Origin: an uncultured Photobacterium sp. | GTDB taxonomy: Bacteria; Pseudomonadota; Gammaproteobacteria; Enterobacterales; Vibrionaceae | Direction: 5' to 3' | NCBI RefSeq assembly: GCF_947502415.1 | Contig: NZ_CANMZV010000029.1 | Location: 1 to 43,073 of the forward strand | Length of the DNA stretch: 43,073 nucleotides | In this document: one piece after another, positions 1 through 7,563 of the stretch | Position numbering within the stretch: position 1 is the stretch's first letter | Layout of the letters: each line of letters starts with the position of its first letter | Made by a program: the position numbers and the translations under genes | The notes under the pieces: generated by a model | Seen by the model: only the letters and a program-made list of their open reading frames with translations | The model's database searches: none | Told to the model about the DNA's origin: nothing

Positions 1-160
1 TCATAACAAAATGCCTCATGAAGATCTGGTTTGTTAAACTTGATTATAGTTGAGCAACACAGAAGTACAACAGAGCCTTATATTAACAGTAGTGCGTTAC
101 AGGGTTGCTTGCAATAGGAATAGATAAAAATACTATACGGATCAAAAACAAGATTCATGA

Positions 161-799
161 TCACGACTTGGGCGTTGTAAAAAAGCGTTGGTTTTCCTGC
201 AAGATTGGCGCATAAACACGGGATATATCATCATCAATCACCGTAATTTGCTCTTCAACATGAGATAGCCGCCCATCAACATAGGCACTGATCACCACAT
301 CACCATTAGCTTGCTTGGTTGTCAGGAATAAATTTGAGTATTCATATTCAGAAAAAAGATTATCAGCTTCAAGCTCATAACCCAGACCTTTACAATTTAT
401 CTGGATCGTATGCGTTGTTGCTAACGATACTTTGCGTGTCGCGCACTGGTTATCGATAAGTGAAGAGTCAACGATATCTCGCCCCAGAGTGTAATATTTA
501 GCCTTATCTCTAACGCCATGAATTTGCTTTATATGGCGTATCTTGGTCAAGGTATTATTAACTTTATCTATCTGCTCTCCGGACAAAAAAGCCAACTTAT
601 TACTTTTTATGGCTTCAAATCGGCCCTCAAACGCAAGAACCTGCTCCAATTGATCACAAAACGATTCACCGATCTTTTCATAATCGTACATCTTACCGAC
701 TAACGGATTCGCATTTGCCGGCAGCGACATTACAATCACTGCCATGACTAAGCCACCAATCATTATCCACGGTAGTATTGCCTGTATAAGCCTTCCCAT
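161..799 (-). CDS. Hypothetical exported or membrane-anchored protein
   Basis: I do not recognise this family. The protein is 212 residues long from the chosen ATG. It opens with a strongly hydrophobic stretch (about residues 6-28, ending near PANANP), which fits a Sec signal peptide or an N-terminal anchor, so the rest is probably periplasmic. The remainder is soluble, contains three Cys residues and is mostly helical in the middle. A longer TTG start exists 21 bases upstream, but the ATG at 799 has AAGG five bases before it and places the hydrophobic segment at the N terminus. No gene nearby on the same strand suggests an operon. Existence of the gene is likely; function is unknown. Confidence 0.6.
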   Translation of the reverse strand: MGRLIQAILPWIMIGGLVMAVIVMSLPANANPLVGKMYDYEKIGESFCDQLEQVLAFEGRFEAIKSNKLAFLSGEQIDKVNNTLTKIRHIKQIHGVRDKAKYYTLGRDIVDSSLIDNQCATRKVSLATTHTIQINCKGLGYELEADNLFSEYEYSNLFLTTKQANGDVVISAYVDGRLSHVEEQITVIDDDISRVYAPILQENQRFFTTPKS

Positions 800-1173
800 G
801 CTTACCTTCCCTAAGCGCAAGACACATATAATCCATACGCAAAAAGCATTACAATAAAAACTATCTCTTTAAGGTATCGATCAGATATGAAATAATTTTA
901 ATACAAAATGATTCCTCATTTTCTGATCTGAGTTTGAAAAAAGACTATGTAAAGCAACCTAAACAATACAAAAGAAGAAAAATTTAGCCATTAAGTTGGG
1001 ATACACAGAGTCACCTTTGAGTAGATCTTTTCCATCCATCATCGCGATGGAGCTAGCGCTTATTACTGCCTATTCTTTGAGCAGCCAATTCGCTCAAATT
1101 GATTATTCCTTTTATCCGTATCATTGCTATTTTACTATTCCAACCTAAACTCGAACCGAAGGACAAACTTGCA
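800..1173. other. Intergenic region without visible gene
   Basis: AT-rich spacer between a divergent pair of hypothetical genes. It must hold both promoters, but I see no convincing boxes, repeat or RNA structure. Open frames that extend into it lack ribosome binding sites. Confidence 0.5.
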
Positions 1174-1539
1174 ATGCAACAAGTGAATATCATCGCCAAC
1201 CCACAACTTGCTATTATTTTTAAAGGCTGGGCTACCGATTGGGCTAAAGAAAGCCAATCAGGGCAAAAAAACATGGCTAACAAATTCCACACGGTATACA
1301 CCATTGCGGCCAAGCTATTCATCGATGGCGGTGAAGTTGAACTTCAGTTCTTGAACGCTCTACTTGCAGACTGCAAACAGAAATCAGAAATGGCAGAAGC
1401 CATGAACGAAAAAGTAAAAACAAGCCTACAAGGCAATGATGATCGTGCCCAGGCTATCATCGAAAAAATCAACAAAGCCGCACAAGATGCAGCCTACGTG
1501 GTACGTTACCTGGAACAGCTGTTGATGCCTGCGAAGTAG
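1174..1539 (+). CDS. Small helical hypothetical protein
   Basis: Predicted product of 121 residues, soluble, without signal peptide or membrane segment. Most of it reads as amphipathic helix rich in Lys, Glu, Gln and Ala, ending RYLEQLLMPAK. I do not recognise the family. The open frame extends 75 bases upstream, but that extension is hydrophobic and unlike the rest. The ATG at 1174 has AGGA about ten bases upstream and starts MQQVNII, so it is preferred. A hairpin-capable pair of 9-base arms (1562-1570 and 1588-1596) lies just after the stop but lacks a T-run. Confidence 0.5.
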   Translation: MQQVNIIANPQLAIIFKGWATDWAKESQSGQKNMANKFHTVYTIAAKLFIDGGEVELQFLNALLADCKQKSEMAEAMNEKVKTSLQGNDDRAQAIIEKINKAAQDAAYVVRYLEQLLMPAK

Positions 1540-1609
1540 CGACCTCTGCTATATTTCAATAAATGGCATCGAACAGCTATTTCAACTGATGCCATTAATT
1601 CTGTATCTT

Positions 1610-1768
1610 ATACCAAATTGAATAATAATCTGGCCTATCAGCGAGAATTAAAAGGTACAGATACAAGGCACTTGATTAAAGGTGTATACATATCCATCAA
1701 AATCAAGTAACACAGTAGCGCTACCTTTTAAACTCGCCCTTCTGGACACGTGCTTCAGAAACAAAAAA
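1610..1768. repeat. Degenerate palindromic MITE-like repeat
   Basis: The left edge reads ATACCAAATTGAATAATAA, nearly identical to the terminus of the complete element at 37510-37671. Inside is a large nested palindrome: GCGAGAATTAAAAGGTA (1641-1657) pairs with TACCTTTTAAACTCGC (1722-1737), and ACTTGATT (1670-1677) pairs with AATCAAGT (1701-1708). The stretch from 1731 (AACTCGCCCTT, then GCTTCAG) matches the reverse complement of the right arm of the 37.5-kb copy. No intact right terminus is visible, so this looks like a decayed or recombined copy. The right limit is approximate. Confidence 0.5.
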
Positions 1769-1798
1769 TTCAAATGAGCTTATTGCTGCAACAGGAAA

Positions 1799-2251
1799 TT
1801 ATTGCGCCGCAGTTTGCTTCATAAAGTAATCTTTTGCATGCTGGACTTCAGCTTCAGTTGGAGTGTATGTCAACCACTCATCTTCTTCGTTTTTCTTATA
1901 TTTCACTACGCCAGCATCAAGATCAAACTCATAGAATGGATAAACTTCTCGTAAATTAAAAAACATTGCTGGAGCGAAGAAAAGGATATCAGCGGCCAGA
2001 TAACCGCCATTAAATTTCAGAGGTATTAAGCCATACATAGGTTCTTTACCTTCTTTAGCTGCTTTAAATTTATATTGCCCAAAACTTGTTGTTGAATATG
2101 TCTTTGATACTGGTTCTTCAATTAACATTGAACCCTGATCATTAACTGTCAGGTTAACACCGCTTTCATTTGATTGAATAACCGAACTAGCAGTACAACC
2201 AGATAGAGCAAAAATAGCACCAACAGCGACTAAAGAAATTTTATTCTTCAT
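1799..2251 (-). CDS. Putative lipoprotein
   Basis: The product has 150 residues. A type II signal peptide is evident: Lys-rich start, hydrophobic core and lipobox LSGC with the acylated Cys at residue 19, so the mature protein should be tethered to a membrane facing the periplasm. After the Cys comes a Ser/Thr-rich linker, then a domain with a hydrophobic patch (YLAADILFFAPAMFF, about residues 85-100) and an acidic C terminus. I cannot name the family. The start has AAGAGAA upstream. No partner gene is obvious: the neighbour on the same strand is a broken methyltransferase. Confidence 0.65.
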   Translation of the reverse strand: MKNKISLVAVGAIFALSGCTASSVIQSNESGVNLTVNDQGSMLIEEPVSKTYSTTSFGQYKFKAAKEGKEPMYGLIPLKFNGGYLAADILFFAPAMFFNLREVYPFYEFDLDAGVVKYKKNEEDEWLTYTPTEAEVQHAKDYFMKQTAAQ

Positions 2252-2353
2252 ATATATTCTCTTTATTATTAGCCTATGAAACAGTAGGCATAATAATACC
2301 AGCTAAATGAATGCATTTCTCTTCCTCTATCGAAAACTAAACAACCCCATTGC

Positions 2354-2849
2354 TACTTTTTCATCACTACCGTCTGCCACTGCACATCAGAGCGCCCCAT
2401 AGTATCTGGAGATAATTCCTTTTCAGGCTCACATGCAAAGCATGCTCTTTAGCTAGCAGATCTATTTCGTCAGTAGAAACACCATGATGAATTCTTCCAT
2501 CTTCGAAAATACCATGACGTAATGAGAACACCAGCTTTCCATTCGGCATTAAAAGCTTTGCAAGGTTACGAAAAGCTCGTTTACGCTCAGAGCGAGGAAT
2601 ATGCATCCATACCGCGGAAACAAGAATAAGCTCAAAGCGAACTCCTAGCTCCATTACGGATGTTAACTCAGCAAACCACTTAGCATCACGTCCGCTTCCA
2701 GCACCTATATCTAATACACGCATATATTGTTCATTAGCCCCAAGCCAATACGGTTTCCAAGAAGCATGGACACTTTCAAACGACACATCCAGATAATCCC
2801 CAGCAAGACGCTGAGCATTCCTTTGATAGAAATGAATATTTTGACTCAT
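2354..2849 (-). pseudogene. SAM-dependent methyltransferase, frameshifted and internally deleted
   Basis: Motif I of a class I SAM methyltransferase is clear (VLDIGAGSGRDAKWFAE), as are the later strand DLILVSAVWMHIP-like segment (here ELILVSAVWMHIP) and the LLMPNGKLVFSLRHG segment. Two lesions are visible. First, motif I runs almost directly into the motif-IV-like strand, so roughly 35-40 residues that normally carry motifs II and III are missing in frame. Second, near 2418-2422 the frame ends in LQILWGALMCSGRR, while the +1 frame reads DTMGRSDVQWQTVVMKK and stops at 2354, which is a natural C terminus. One lost base there explains it. Start taken at MSQNIHFY. It is very unlikely to make an active enzyme. 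Confidence 0.7.
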
Positions 2850-2983
2850 AGCAAACACACTTTAGCTATGCAACTAATGACACCCTGCTCTTGATAAGCT
2901 TGAATTTCATCAATTAAATCCAAGGCAGGTAATCATCAAAGGTACGACTTTATTGTCAAAAAGGTAAGGATGAAAAACAGCGG

Positions 2984-3499
2984 CTACGCCACCACCAGCA
3001 ACTGTTCCTTGCAGCATTCGCAGGTCTGAACATCATCTATGTACCCGCTAGGGCGGTAGTTTTTACACTGTATGCACTGGCTGAAATGTTCATCATTACC
3101 TAAAACAGCAATTAATGCATGGATGGCTTCTTCAATTTGGTCTTCAGAATAGCTTGCTACCGTAGTCCAACGATGAATTGAACAAAACCCTTCTTGTGGG
3201 ATCACCTTACACAATTTTAGGCTAATAGGCTTTAAAATAGACTCGTGATACAAAGGTAGAGCGACATCAGTAGCTTGATTTCCAAAAAAGTTAATCGGCA
3301 TATATGAGCCCATTGACACATACGGGAATGAACTCTGAAGATTTTCCAAAGTTAAATACTCATCACGTGCAATACCGAACTCAACTGCTTTGGCCTCAAT
3401 ATAAACCAGTACGCCCAGGCTAAGCTTTTCATCCAGGTAAACAACGCCCTGAGCTAACACTTTATAGGCTTTGATCAATTGCTGCTTTGTTAGCGCCAC
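2984..3499 (-). CDS. Hypothetical protein with C-terminal zinc-ribbon motif
   Basis: The product has 171 residues and a GTG start. The N-terminal 140 residues show no known motif to me and look like a soluble alpha/beta domain. The C terminus carries CIQC and CECC separated by 15 residues (about 136-158), a CxxC-CxxC pair of the kind that holds a zinc ion in zinc ribbons. The gene is divergent from the WYL regulator at 3811, separated by about 310 bases that contain that regulator's palindromic operator, so common control is possible. There is no strong ribosome binding site at the GTG. Function unknown. Confidence 0.6.
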   Translation of the reverse strand: MALTKQQLIKAYKVLAQGVVYLDEKLSLGVLVYIEAKAVEFGIARDEYLTLENLQSSFPYVSMGSYMPINFFGNQATDVALPLYHESILKPISLKLCKVIPQEGFCSIHRWTTVASYSEDQIEEAIHALIAVLGNDEHFSQCIQCKNYRPSGYIDDVQTCECCKEQLLVVA

Positions 3500-3751
3500 T
3501 CTTGCTACATCCTAAACTGCTGAACGACAAGTTGCTTCAACGCTCATGCTTGATAACAAAAATTTTGAACGGCGTATTTTCCACATCCGAAACAAAATGT
3601 CACCTTCAATAGCCCTTTTATTAAAAAGTTACTGTGAGGTCGTAGCTATTAAGTGAGATTTGATGAAATTATGCACTCTAACTTTCGATTAAATTCATAA
3701 GTTACTATGTAAAAAGCTAGAAATTCCATAAGTACATAATTCCCCTCCCCC

Positions 3752-3779
3752 TTGCATCTACTGATTTTCAGTATATATT
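3752..3779 (+). promoter_or_regulatory. Sigma-70-type promoter of the WYL regulator
   Basis: TTGCAT (3752-3757) and TATATT (3774-3779) are separated by 16 bases and lie about 30 bases before the start codon at 3811. The -10 box is covered by the palindrome at 3769-3799. Confidence 0.55.
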
Positions 3780-3799
3780 AAGCCGCTTAATTAATACTG
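3769..3799. promoter_or_regulatory. 31-bp palindromic operator
   Basis: The left arm CAGTATATATTAAGC (3769-3783) and the right arm GCTTAATTAATACTG (3785-3799) are inverted repeats around a single central C, matching at 13 of 15 positions. The palindrome covers the -10 box and probably the transcription start of the WYL gene. Regulators of the BrxR/CapW type are known to bind long palindromes in their own promoters, so autoregulation is the natural reading, though it is inferred. Confidence 0.6.
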
Positions 3800-3810
3800 G
3801 ATAAATATAC

Positions 3811-4725
3811 ATGACTCTACAGCAATACGATCACTCTTTAGATATAGCCACTAAACTCAACTCCATCAGTTCAGCTCAACGCGATCGTTTGACGTTTATA
3901 GACTTTGCTCTCTATTTTTTTGGGGAAGTGACACGCAAAGACTTAATCGATCGTTTTGCGGTAGGACATGCAGCAACAACGCGTGATCTCGCTCTGTATA
4001 AAGAGTTAACTCCAGATAACCTAAAACTGGATATGCGCTCCAAGAAATATTTCAAGCAGCTAGACTTCAAGCCGATGTTTAAACTTGACCTTAAGAAAAC
4101 CCTGGCAACAGTTTCTCTTGGTTATGGCGATGGATTCTCCGGCCATCAGGGTTTTCCGATCAACTGCGAGTCACCTGAATCTCTGACCATTCCCAAAACC
4201 GCCATTATGGCAATGCTTTGCGAAGGAATTTACCGCAACAAAATTGTCGAAGTGGAATATATTTCAACTTCCAGTGGTAAAGGCATCCGCCAAATTGCTC
4301 CACACAGTTTAGTCGATTCAGGTAACCGCTGGCATGTTCGATCCTACGACCGCAAAAACCAGCAATTTATAGATGTGGTATGTAATCGCGTGATCACGGC
4401 TCGCATTTTGGAAGAATCACCAATGAGTCATGAACAGGTTGGTGAAGATCGCCAATGGCAGAAATATATCGAATTAGAATTAATCCCCCACCCCAAAATG
4501 AGCAATCAGGAAGCCATTGAACTCGATTATGAAATGCAAGACGGCAAGAAAACCATTGAAGCACGTGCAGCGCTGGCTGGCTATCTGTTACGTAAATGGG
4601 AAGTAGATTGTAGTGAAGATGGCCGTCTTCATAAATGTGTGGGCTACCAGCTTGCGCTAGCAAACCCACAAGCGTTATATCAGGTTAACAACGCCAAGCT
4701 AGCACCGGGATACAAAACACAATAG
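3811..4725 (+). CDS. BrxR/CapW-like WYL-domain transcriptional regulator
   Basis: The protein has 304 residues. Order of domains: winged helix-turn-helix (about 20-85, including the segment around DLIDRFAVGHAATTRDLALY), a linker, a WYL domain (about 135-205) with the signature RWHVRSYDRKNQQF, and a C-terminal WCX-like extension to about 300. The N-terminal layout and the WHVR form of the WYL motif are typical of BrxR/CapW regulators, which are dimeric repressors usually found beside BREX, CBASS or other phage-defence genes and thought to sense a ligand through WYL. Here no defence effector is visible within the window, so it is an orphan or a leftover of an island. A palindromic operator overlaps its promoter. 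Family confident, ligand and targets unknown. Confidence 0.85.
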   Translation: MTLQQYDHSLDIATKLNSISSAQRDRLTFIDFALYFFGEVTRKDLIDRFAVGHAATTRDLALYKELTPDNLKLDMRSKKYFKQLDFKPMFKLDLKKTLATVSLGYGDGFSGHQGFPINCESPESLTIPKTAIMAMLCEGIYRNKIVEVEYISTSSGKGIRQIAPHSLVDSGNRWHVRSYDRKNQQFIDVVCNRVITARILEESPMSHEQVGEDRQWQKYIELELIPHPKMSNQEAIELDYEMQDGKKTIEARAALAGYLLRKWEVDCSEDGRLHKCVGYQLALANPQALYQVNNAKLAPGYKTQ

Positions 4726-4749
4726 TTCTTATTCATGGAGCATCCAGAG

Positions 4750-4773
4750 TCGAGAGGGTTTACCACCTCTCGA
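4750..4773. terminator. Hairpin between convergent genes
   Basis: Perfect 8-base arms TCGAGAGG (4750-4757) and CCTCTCGA (4766-4773) with an 8-base loop lie between the end of the WYL gene and the end of the minus-strand lipoprotein gene. There is no T-run on either side, so termination is plausible but weak. Confidence 0.4.
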
Positions 4774-4804
4774 TACCCTAATTCTCGAATAACCTCTTCA
4801 TCCC

Positions 4805-5134
4805 TTACTTCGGCACATTGAAGTTCTTATCATCCATACAAGTAAAGGTGTAATAACTACTGCGCTCATTGAAAGTTCGGAATCCTTTTCCGTGGCAGTA
4901 AGCGCCGTTAAGCTCGTGCATATAAGCTAACGTTTCTTCATTTTTTACCAAGAAGTAGCTTTCGTTTTCACAGATCACCCGGATCTTACCGTCATCTCCC
5001 TGTGAAAAAGCTTTAACTTTGGCGCCGCAAAGCGTAAAACTAACATCGACATAATCATCAGCACGTTGATCGACCGACTTTGAGCAAGCCGCTAGTAGCA
5101 ATGACAAAAAAATAACACTAAAAATCCGTTTCAC
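4805..5134 (-). CDS. Small putative lipoprotein
   Basis: The product has 109 residues from a GTG start at 5134. The signal peptide is typical of a lipoprotein: MKRIF, hydrophobic core, lipobox LAAC with acylated Cys at residue 17. The mature part contains four further Cys residues, which could form two disulfides in the periplasm. Family not recognised. A longer frame reaches 5260 and would overlap the upstream gene, but that extension precedes the obvious signal peptide, and the GTG has GAGGTG about seven bases upstream. It lies downstream of the membrane protein gene at 5223 on the same strand, about 90 bases apart. Confidence 0.6.
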   Translation of the reverse strand: MKRIFSVIFLSLLLAACSKSVDQRADDYVDVSFTLCGAKVKAFSQGDDGKIRVICENESYFLVKNEETLAYMHELNGAYCHGKGFRTFNERSSYYTFTCMDDKNFNVPK

Positions 5135-5222
5135 AGGCAGCACCTCACGTAAAAAGTGTTTGTTAACAGTGTAGTAACAACTTTTAATTGTAAGCAGAAA
5201 ACTGCGCACAAAAACAGCAATT

Positions 5223-5729
5223 TTATCCTTTAAACTGTTTTTTCTTGCCCGGCTTCTCATCTATGCGTCGACGATGCCAAATTGAATAATGTCGCAACCC
5301 TGCCGGCCCATGAGCTATCAGCACCGACATCAATACAATCGTGATAAACAACGCAGGCTTATGCTGCGGAATCAATATAAATGAGCCAAGCAGCCCCAAT
5401 TTAACAAATGTCAGCACGCCCTTGAGCTGAATCAGCCACAACTTAGAACGACTGATTTCCAGCGACATCATAATTACGCCGGTCACCATTGCCAAAACCC
5501 ACCAGTTAAGCCATAGCTCCCGCTCAACGCCATACAAAATACCACCAGCTGAGCCCGCAATACCTAAGATATGCAACGCTCTTACCGAAGTCTTACTAAG
5601 ACGCTGGATCCAAAACCGTGTTTCGGAAATAGAATATTGTTCTTTCGAAGCAGTAGAAGGATTCTGCTGACGCGAGTGCGTCGATTCTGGATTTGATTTT
5701 TTCATGGTGTCATCAGGGTATTCTTTCAT
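5223..5729 (-). CDS. Hypothetical inner-membrane protein
   Basis: The product is about 168 residues long. After a hydrophilic, Ser/Gln-rich N terminus (about 45 residues) it has probably four membrane segments (ALHILGIAGSAGGILYG; WWVLAMVTGVIMMSL; LTFVKLGLLGSFILI; LFITIVLMSVLIAHG), then a basic tail ending KPGKKKQFKG that should face the cytoplasm. I do not recognise a named family. The start is uncertain: a GTG at 5759, ATG at 5729 and ATG at 5705 are all in frame and none has a good ribosome binding site. It lies upstream of the small lipoprotein gene and may be transcribed with it. Confidence 0.55.
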   Translation of the reverse strand: MKEYPDDTMKKSNPESTHSRQQNPSTASKEQYSISETRFWIQRLSKTSVRALHILGIAGSAGGILYGVERELWLNWWVLAMVTGVIMMSLEISRSKLWLIQLKGVLTFVKLGLLGSFILIPQHKPALFITIVLMSVLIAHGPAGLRHYSIWHRRRIDEKPGKKKQFKG

Positions 5730-5794
5730 TGGACAGAAGAATACCCTTTCTTGTAACACGTGTAATCAATTTTCAAGATAAACAAACGACTCAC

Positions 5795-6397
5795 CTAGTG
5801 GCGAGATGCTTTCGTCAGTGAAGTGATGGCACCATCAACGACCATAACACAATCCATCCCAGCAGCCAGTGCGGCTTGCTGGCCAAGTTCAGTGTCTTCA
5901 AAAACCAGGCACTCTTCCGGAGCTAAACCAATTCGCCTAGCAGCTTCCAAAAAAGTATCCGGGTGCGGCTTGTGCCTTTCCACATTATCAGCCGTTACCA
6001 GTGCATCCAACATAGGTAAAATACCAGACGATTCCAGTAGAGGCACAGCATTCAAGCTCGCACACCCCGTTCCCACTGCGACCTTCTTGCTATCTTTATG
6101 CTCAGACAATAATTCAAAAGTACTGCTAATCACATCACCCTTGAATTCAATTTGATCAAAAAAGTGATATTTCGTATCAGCAAGGCGCTTGGTATCAAAA
6201 TTTTGTTGATAACGGTGATTGATCTGCTGTGCCGTTTTAATTGATGGCATACCACCAAGGCTATAAATCCATTCTTCATCGAATGGAATCTCATACATTT
6301 CACAAGTTTGTTTCCAAGCTTGTATATGGGCTGGCATCGAATCGATTAACGTGCCATCCATATCAAAGATTAGTCCTTTATAAGCTGATAAATCCAT
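5795..6397 (-). CDS. yqaB: HAD-family sugar-phosphate phosphatase, YqaB-like
   Basis: The protein has 200 residues, the normal size for YqaB/beta-phosphoglucomutase-type HAD enzymes. Motif I is FDMDGTLIDS (residues 11-20, with nucleophile and acid/base Asp), motif II lies in VAVGTGCAS, the motif III Lys in ERHKPHPDTF, and motif IV in CLVFEDTELG. The E. coli homologue dephosphorylates fructose-1-phosphate and 6-phosphogluconate in the cytoplasm. The ATG has a strong AGGAG site six bases upstream. The gene appears to be transcribed alone. Exact substrate is not certain from sequence, because related HAD enzymes differ mainly in the cap domain. Confidence 0.8.
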   Translation of the reverse strand: MDLSAYKGLIFDMDGTLIDSMPAHIQAWKQTCEMYEIPFDEEWIYSLGGMPSIKTAQQINHRYQQNFDTKRLADTKYHFFDQIEFKGDVISSTFELLSEHKDSKKVAVGTGCASLNAVPLLESSGILPMLDALVTADNVERHKPHPDTFLEAARRIGLAPEECLVFEDTELGQQAALAAGMDCVMVVDGAITSLTKASRH

Positions 6398-6579
6398 AAT
6401 GCTCCTGAGTTACTCTTTCTTAATAGCGAAAACCCTACCTACACACCATTTCAGTATTATTTCACTATTTCTACCATACGATGCATTACAAACATTTATC
6501 AAGTAAAACAATCACATCATTAAAACATTAATCCAGATTGAGATGTAATCATTCACAATCTTAATACACAATCACCATG

Positions 6580-7383
6580 TTATAAATCCAGCCTCACCAG
6601 CCCCCATTTTTCGGCAATACGATCAAAGAAACCTTGTGCTTTTTTCAATTCGATCCAGTGATTAATGTAATTGATCCATATTTGATCATCCCTGGGTAGC
6701 AGCATGGCAATTGGCGTGGGACGTCGCATCCCTTCAACCCGAGCAACTGTTAGTTGCGGGAACCGATTTGTAAGCATTGCAGCTTCAATATTAGAGGTAA
6801 CAATCGCGCTGGATTTATTGGCAAGTAATTGCTGGTAGTCTCGAACAGGAGCCTGAACAACATCATGTTTTGCCTTCGGGAAAAACTCTTTAACTAACGT
6901 TTCTTGAAGTGTTCCCCTCGTTGATGAAATAATCACCGAGGATGAATTGAAATCACTCCACTTCCGATAACGTTTAAAATTCTGCTTTTGAATCACAGGT
7001 ACAAAAGCCAGATTGAAATAAGGCTGACTGTAACCCGCAACTTTGGCTCGAGCCATATTAAGTGATGCGCTGCCGGTCATATCGTATTTATTGGTCACCA
7101 CGCCTTTAACCAAGGATTTCCAGTCGGTCGCAACATACTCAACGGTTACGCCTAAGTCTTTAGCCAGCTCGGTGGTGATATCGATATCGAAGCCTTTATA
7201 AAAATTTGTCGCCGGATCACGTATAGTCATCGGGTTCCAGTCTCCGGTAGTACCCACACGGAGTACACCACTGTCCATGATCTCTTTCAGTCGACTTGGT
7301 GCAGCGAAGGAAGAACTAGAGAAAGCCGGCAGTAAGAGAACGACAGTAAGAAAAAAAGCTTTGATAACGTGCAACATTCCCAT
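6580..7383 (-). CDS. Periplasmic family 3 solute-binding protein
   Basis: The protein has 267 residues: a signal peptide (about residues 1-27, ending SSFAAP), then a bilobed SBP_bac_3 domain starting RLKEIMDSGVLRVGTTGDWNPM and including FDIDITTELAKDLGV. The overall pattern resembles cyclohexadienyl dehydratase/PheC-type and amino-acid-binding proteins. No permease or ATPase gene lies beside it, so it is an orphan: it could serve a transporter encoded elsewhere, or be enzymatic or sensory. The start is the ATG with GAGAGG five bases upstream. Two other ATGs six bases either side are possible. The ligand cannot be told from sequence. Confidence 0.75.
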   Translation of the reverse strand: MGMLHVIKAFFLTVVLLLPAFSSSSFAAPSRLKEIMDSGVLRVGTTGDWNPMTIRDPATNFYKGFDIDITTELAKDLGVTVEYVATDWKSLVKGVVTNKYDMTGSASLNMARAKVAGYSQPYFNLAFVPVIQKQNFKRYRKWSDFNSSSVIISSTRGTLQETLVKEFFPKAKHDVVQAPVRDYQQLLANKSSAIVTSNIEAAMLTNRFPQLTVARVEGMRRPTPIAMLLPRDDQIWINYINHWIELKKAQGFFDRIAEKWGLVRLDL

Positions 7384-7496
7384 ACACACCTCTCACCCAA
7401 TTAACCTGAATTCACAAGCACGTAGGATTAAAGATAGCAGTATTGAAGTTATTTGATCCGCAGAAAAGTGACACGCTAAAAATCGTAACGTTACTA

Positions 7497-7524
7497 TTAA
7501 AAAAAGGCACAAGTTGTGCCTTTT
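7497..7524 (-). terminator. Rho-independent terminator of the J-domain gene
   Basis: The arms AAAAGGCACAA (7502-7512) and TTGTGCCTTTT (7514-7524) are perfect, and in the minus direction the stem is followed by a T-run (the plus-strand A-run 7497-7505). It lies 40 bases past the stop of the gene ending at 7564 and could also act in the plus direction. Confidence 0.75.
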
Positions 7525-7563
7525 CGCTTCTTAATCCGCTTATTCGCAAACAATTACTGATAA

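Noticed and set aside
2984..5260. Complete phage-defence island
   Set aside because: Only the regulator type suggests it. No nuclease, helicase, cyclase or methyltransferase effector of a known system is intact here.
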